Shown one piece after another: positions 63,042-64,000 of a DNA stretch of 64,000 nucleotides (its first letter is position 1; the number at the start of each line of letters is the position of its first letter). The position numbers and the translations under genes were made by a program. Location of the stretch: NCBI GenBank assembly GCA_031296915.1, contig JAVDPC010000024.1, forward strand, positions 1 to 64,000, given 5' to 3'. The notes beneath the pieces are model-generated. The model was given only the letters and a program-made list of their open reading frames with translations. It had not been told where the DNA came from and searched no databases. This stretch comes from Cerasicoccus frondis (GTDB lineage: Bacteria; Verrucomicrobiota; Verrucomicrobiia; Opitutales; Cerasicoccaceae).

Positions 63042-64000
63042 CTACTTTGCTGTAGGCAGATAATTCAATGTGGTAGCCAACTCCTGTTGCAGGCGATCAA
63101 TAACGGTTGCATACTGCGGATCGTTAATAAGGTTTACCTTTTCACCACTTGAGTCCGTTGCCTTGCCGTAGTCATAAAGTTCACGGGCAATCACTTCACC
63201 AGAAACTTCTTCAACGCTCTTACGGTCAGTTCCAGCCTTGCGCCATTCGATGTAGCGATAGCGCTCGTCACGAATTGAATAGCCCATGGAGCCTTTGCGA
63301 ATGTATTGACTGATGGCGAAAGTTGGCTCCGGTAGCGGCTTGCCTTCCAGGGCTACTCGCAGGCTCTCTCCCGGAAGCTCAGGAAGCAACGGCAAACCGG
63401 CCAAGTCAATCAGCGTCGGAAAAATATCAATCAGCTCGACCGGTTGATCACAACGTATGCCGCGTGGCATGCCAGGTGTGTAGAACATCAGTGGCACATG
63501 ATTGGCCTCTTCATAGTTGGTATGCTTCCCCCACTCACCTTTATCGCCCAAGTGAAAACCGTGATCACCCACGAGCACAATGATCGTGTCGTCAGCCAAA
63601 CCTTTCTCCACGAGCGTTTTCATCAACTTGCCAACCTGTGCATCGACATACGAAACGCAGGCCAGATAGCCATGAATGAGCTCACGCTGCACATCGGGCG
63701 AATAGGCGCCAAATTCGCCTGCTGATGTGTTGTAGTCCTTGATCTCGTGATAGTCATTTTGCGCTATTTCCGGCGCCCCAACTGGATAGCCTGGCAACGC
63801 AGCTAGTTCGATAGCATTGCGGTCATAGAGGTCCCAATATTTTTTCGGCGCGACAAAAGGCAGGTGTGGTTTTAGAAAACCGACCGTCAAGAAGAATGGC
63901 TCATCTTGATCACCACTGGCATAGTCGATCAGATAGTCTTTTGCTTCATCTCCCATGAGTCCGTCAAAATAGGCTGCATCCGGGATATCTTCAGCTTCCA
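63042..64000 (-). CDS. Sulfatase, C-terminal part (runs off window edge)
   Basis: The frame is open to the window edge; about 319 residues are visible, beginning 'EDIPDAAYFDGLMGDEAKDY'. The first ATG seen is internal. It matches iduronate-2-sulfatase-like enzymes: 'PFFLTVGFLKPHLPFVAPKK', the metal-binding 'VLVGDHGFHLGDKGEWGKHT' and 'VELIDIFPTLIDLAGL'. The N-terminal C/S-x-P-x-R formylglycine site lies outside. It would remove sulfate esters from a polysaccharide. Its place beyond the IS means that it may or may not belong to the fucosidase locus. Confidence 0.93.
   Translation of the reverse strand, partial: EAEDIPDAAYFDGLMGDEAKDYLIDYASGDQDEPFFLTVGFLKPHLPFVAPKKYWDLYDRNAIELAALPGYPVGAPEIAQNDYHEIKDYNTSAGEFGAYSPDVQRELIHGYLACVSYVDAQVGKLMKTLVEKGLADDTIIVLVGDHGFHLGDKGEWGKHTNYEEANHVPLMFYTPGMPRGIRCDQPVELIDIFPTLIDLAGLPLLPELPGESLRVALEGKPLPEPTFAISQYIRKGSMGYSIRDERYRYIEWRKAGTDRKSVEEVSGEVIARELYDYGKATDSSGEKVNLINDPQYATVIDRLQQELATTLNYLPTAK

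Noticed and set aside
1..64000. CRISPR arrays, rRNA genes or a prophage
   Set aside because: No regularly spaced repeats, no rRNA-like sequence and no phage structural genes were seen on either strand.

Overview
The window looks like the chromosome of a marine member of the Verrucomicrobiota, probably Opitutae (Puniceicoccales or Coraliomargarita-like). The evidence is indirect: PEP-CTERM surface proteins, an H-X9-DG type pseudopilin, very large pilin-leader proteins of the Verru_Chthon cassette A kind, GntR/LacI chimeric regulators, several Na+/solute symporters and many carbohydrate-active enzymes including a sulfatase. No 16S rRNA or phylogenetic marker search was possible, so the placement is inference. 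Few genes have a clear Shine-Dalgarno, so several starts were chosen from signal peptides and spacing.

Layout. (1) 1-16.8 kb is mostly housekeeping: the edge of an IS630-type transposase, an ArsR repressor facing an old-yellow-enzyme/SDR pair across two matching palindromes, argS, dgkA, a PilT-like ATPase, a GAF-PilB/GspE ATPase, small conserved proteins, a PEP-CTERM protein, a large subtilisin-like protease and a HugZ-type haem protein. (2) 17.2-31.7 kb is the first accessory block: an SSS symporter, two secreted proteins, a 1183-residue pilin-leader protein followed by a secreted partner, then an AraC regulator, a GH20 enzyme, a pseudopilin and a heparinase II/III-like lyase. (3) 31.7-48.3 kb is the second block: an IS remnant, an unclassified probable carbohydrate-active protein, a frameshifted PEP-CTERM gene, two SGNH esterases, a second copy of the pilin-leader/partner pair (frameshifted), a 1325-residue GH42-like protein and a GntR/LacI regulator. 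(4) 48.4-61.2 kb is a minus-strand catabolic operon (SSS symporter, GH29 fucosidase, SGNH/alpha-beta-hydrolase fusion, Gfo/Idh oxidoreductase, GH3, tandem beta-helix protein) with a divergent GntR/LacI regulator. (5) 61.2-64 kb is a scarred border: a tRNA 3'-end fragment, decayed coding sequence, an IS5-type element with inverted repeats, and a sulfatase running off the edge.

Taken together, 17-64 kb reads as a stack of polysaccharide-utilisation loci. The fucosidase, esterases, sulfatase, oxidoreductase and symporter fit a fucose-containing sulfated and acetylated glycan. GH20 plus a heparinase-like lyase fit an amino-sugar/uronate glycan. The most unusual part is a two-gene module, a giant pilin-leader protein plus a ~250-residue exported partner, that occurs twice among these enzymes in the same gene order. 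Two promoter-like motif families (three copies each) link the genes of these blocks. Two genes are split by single-base frameshifts.
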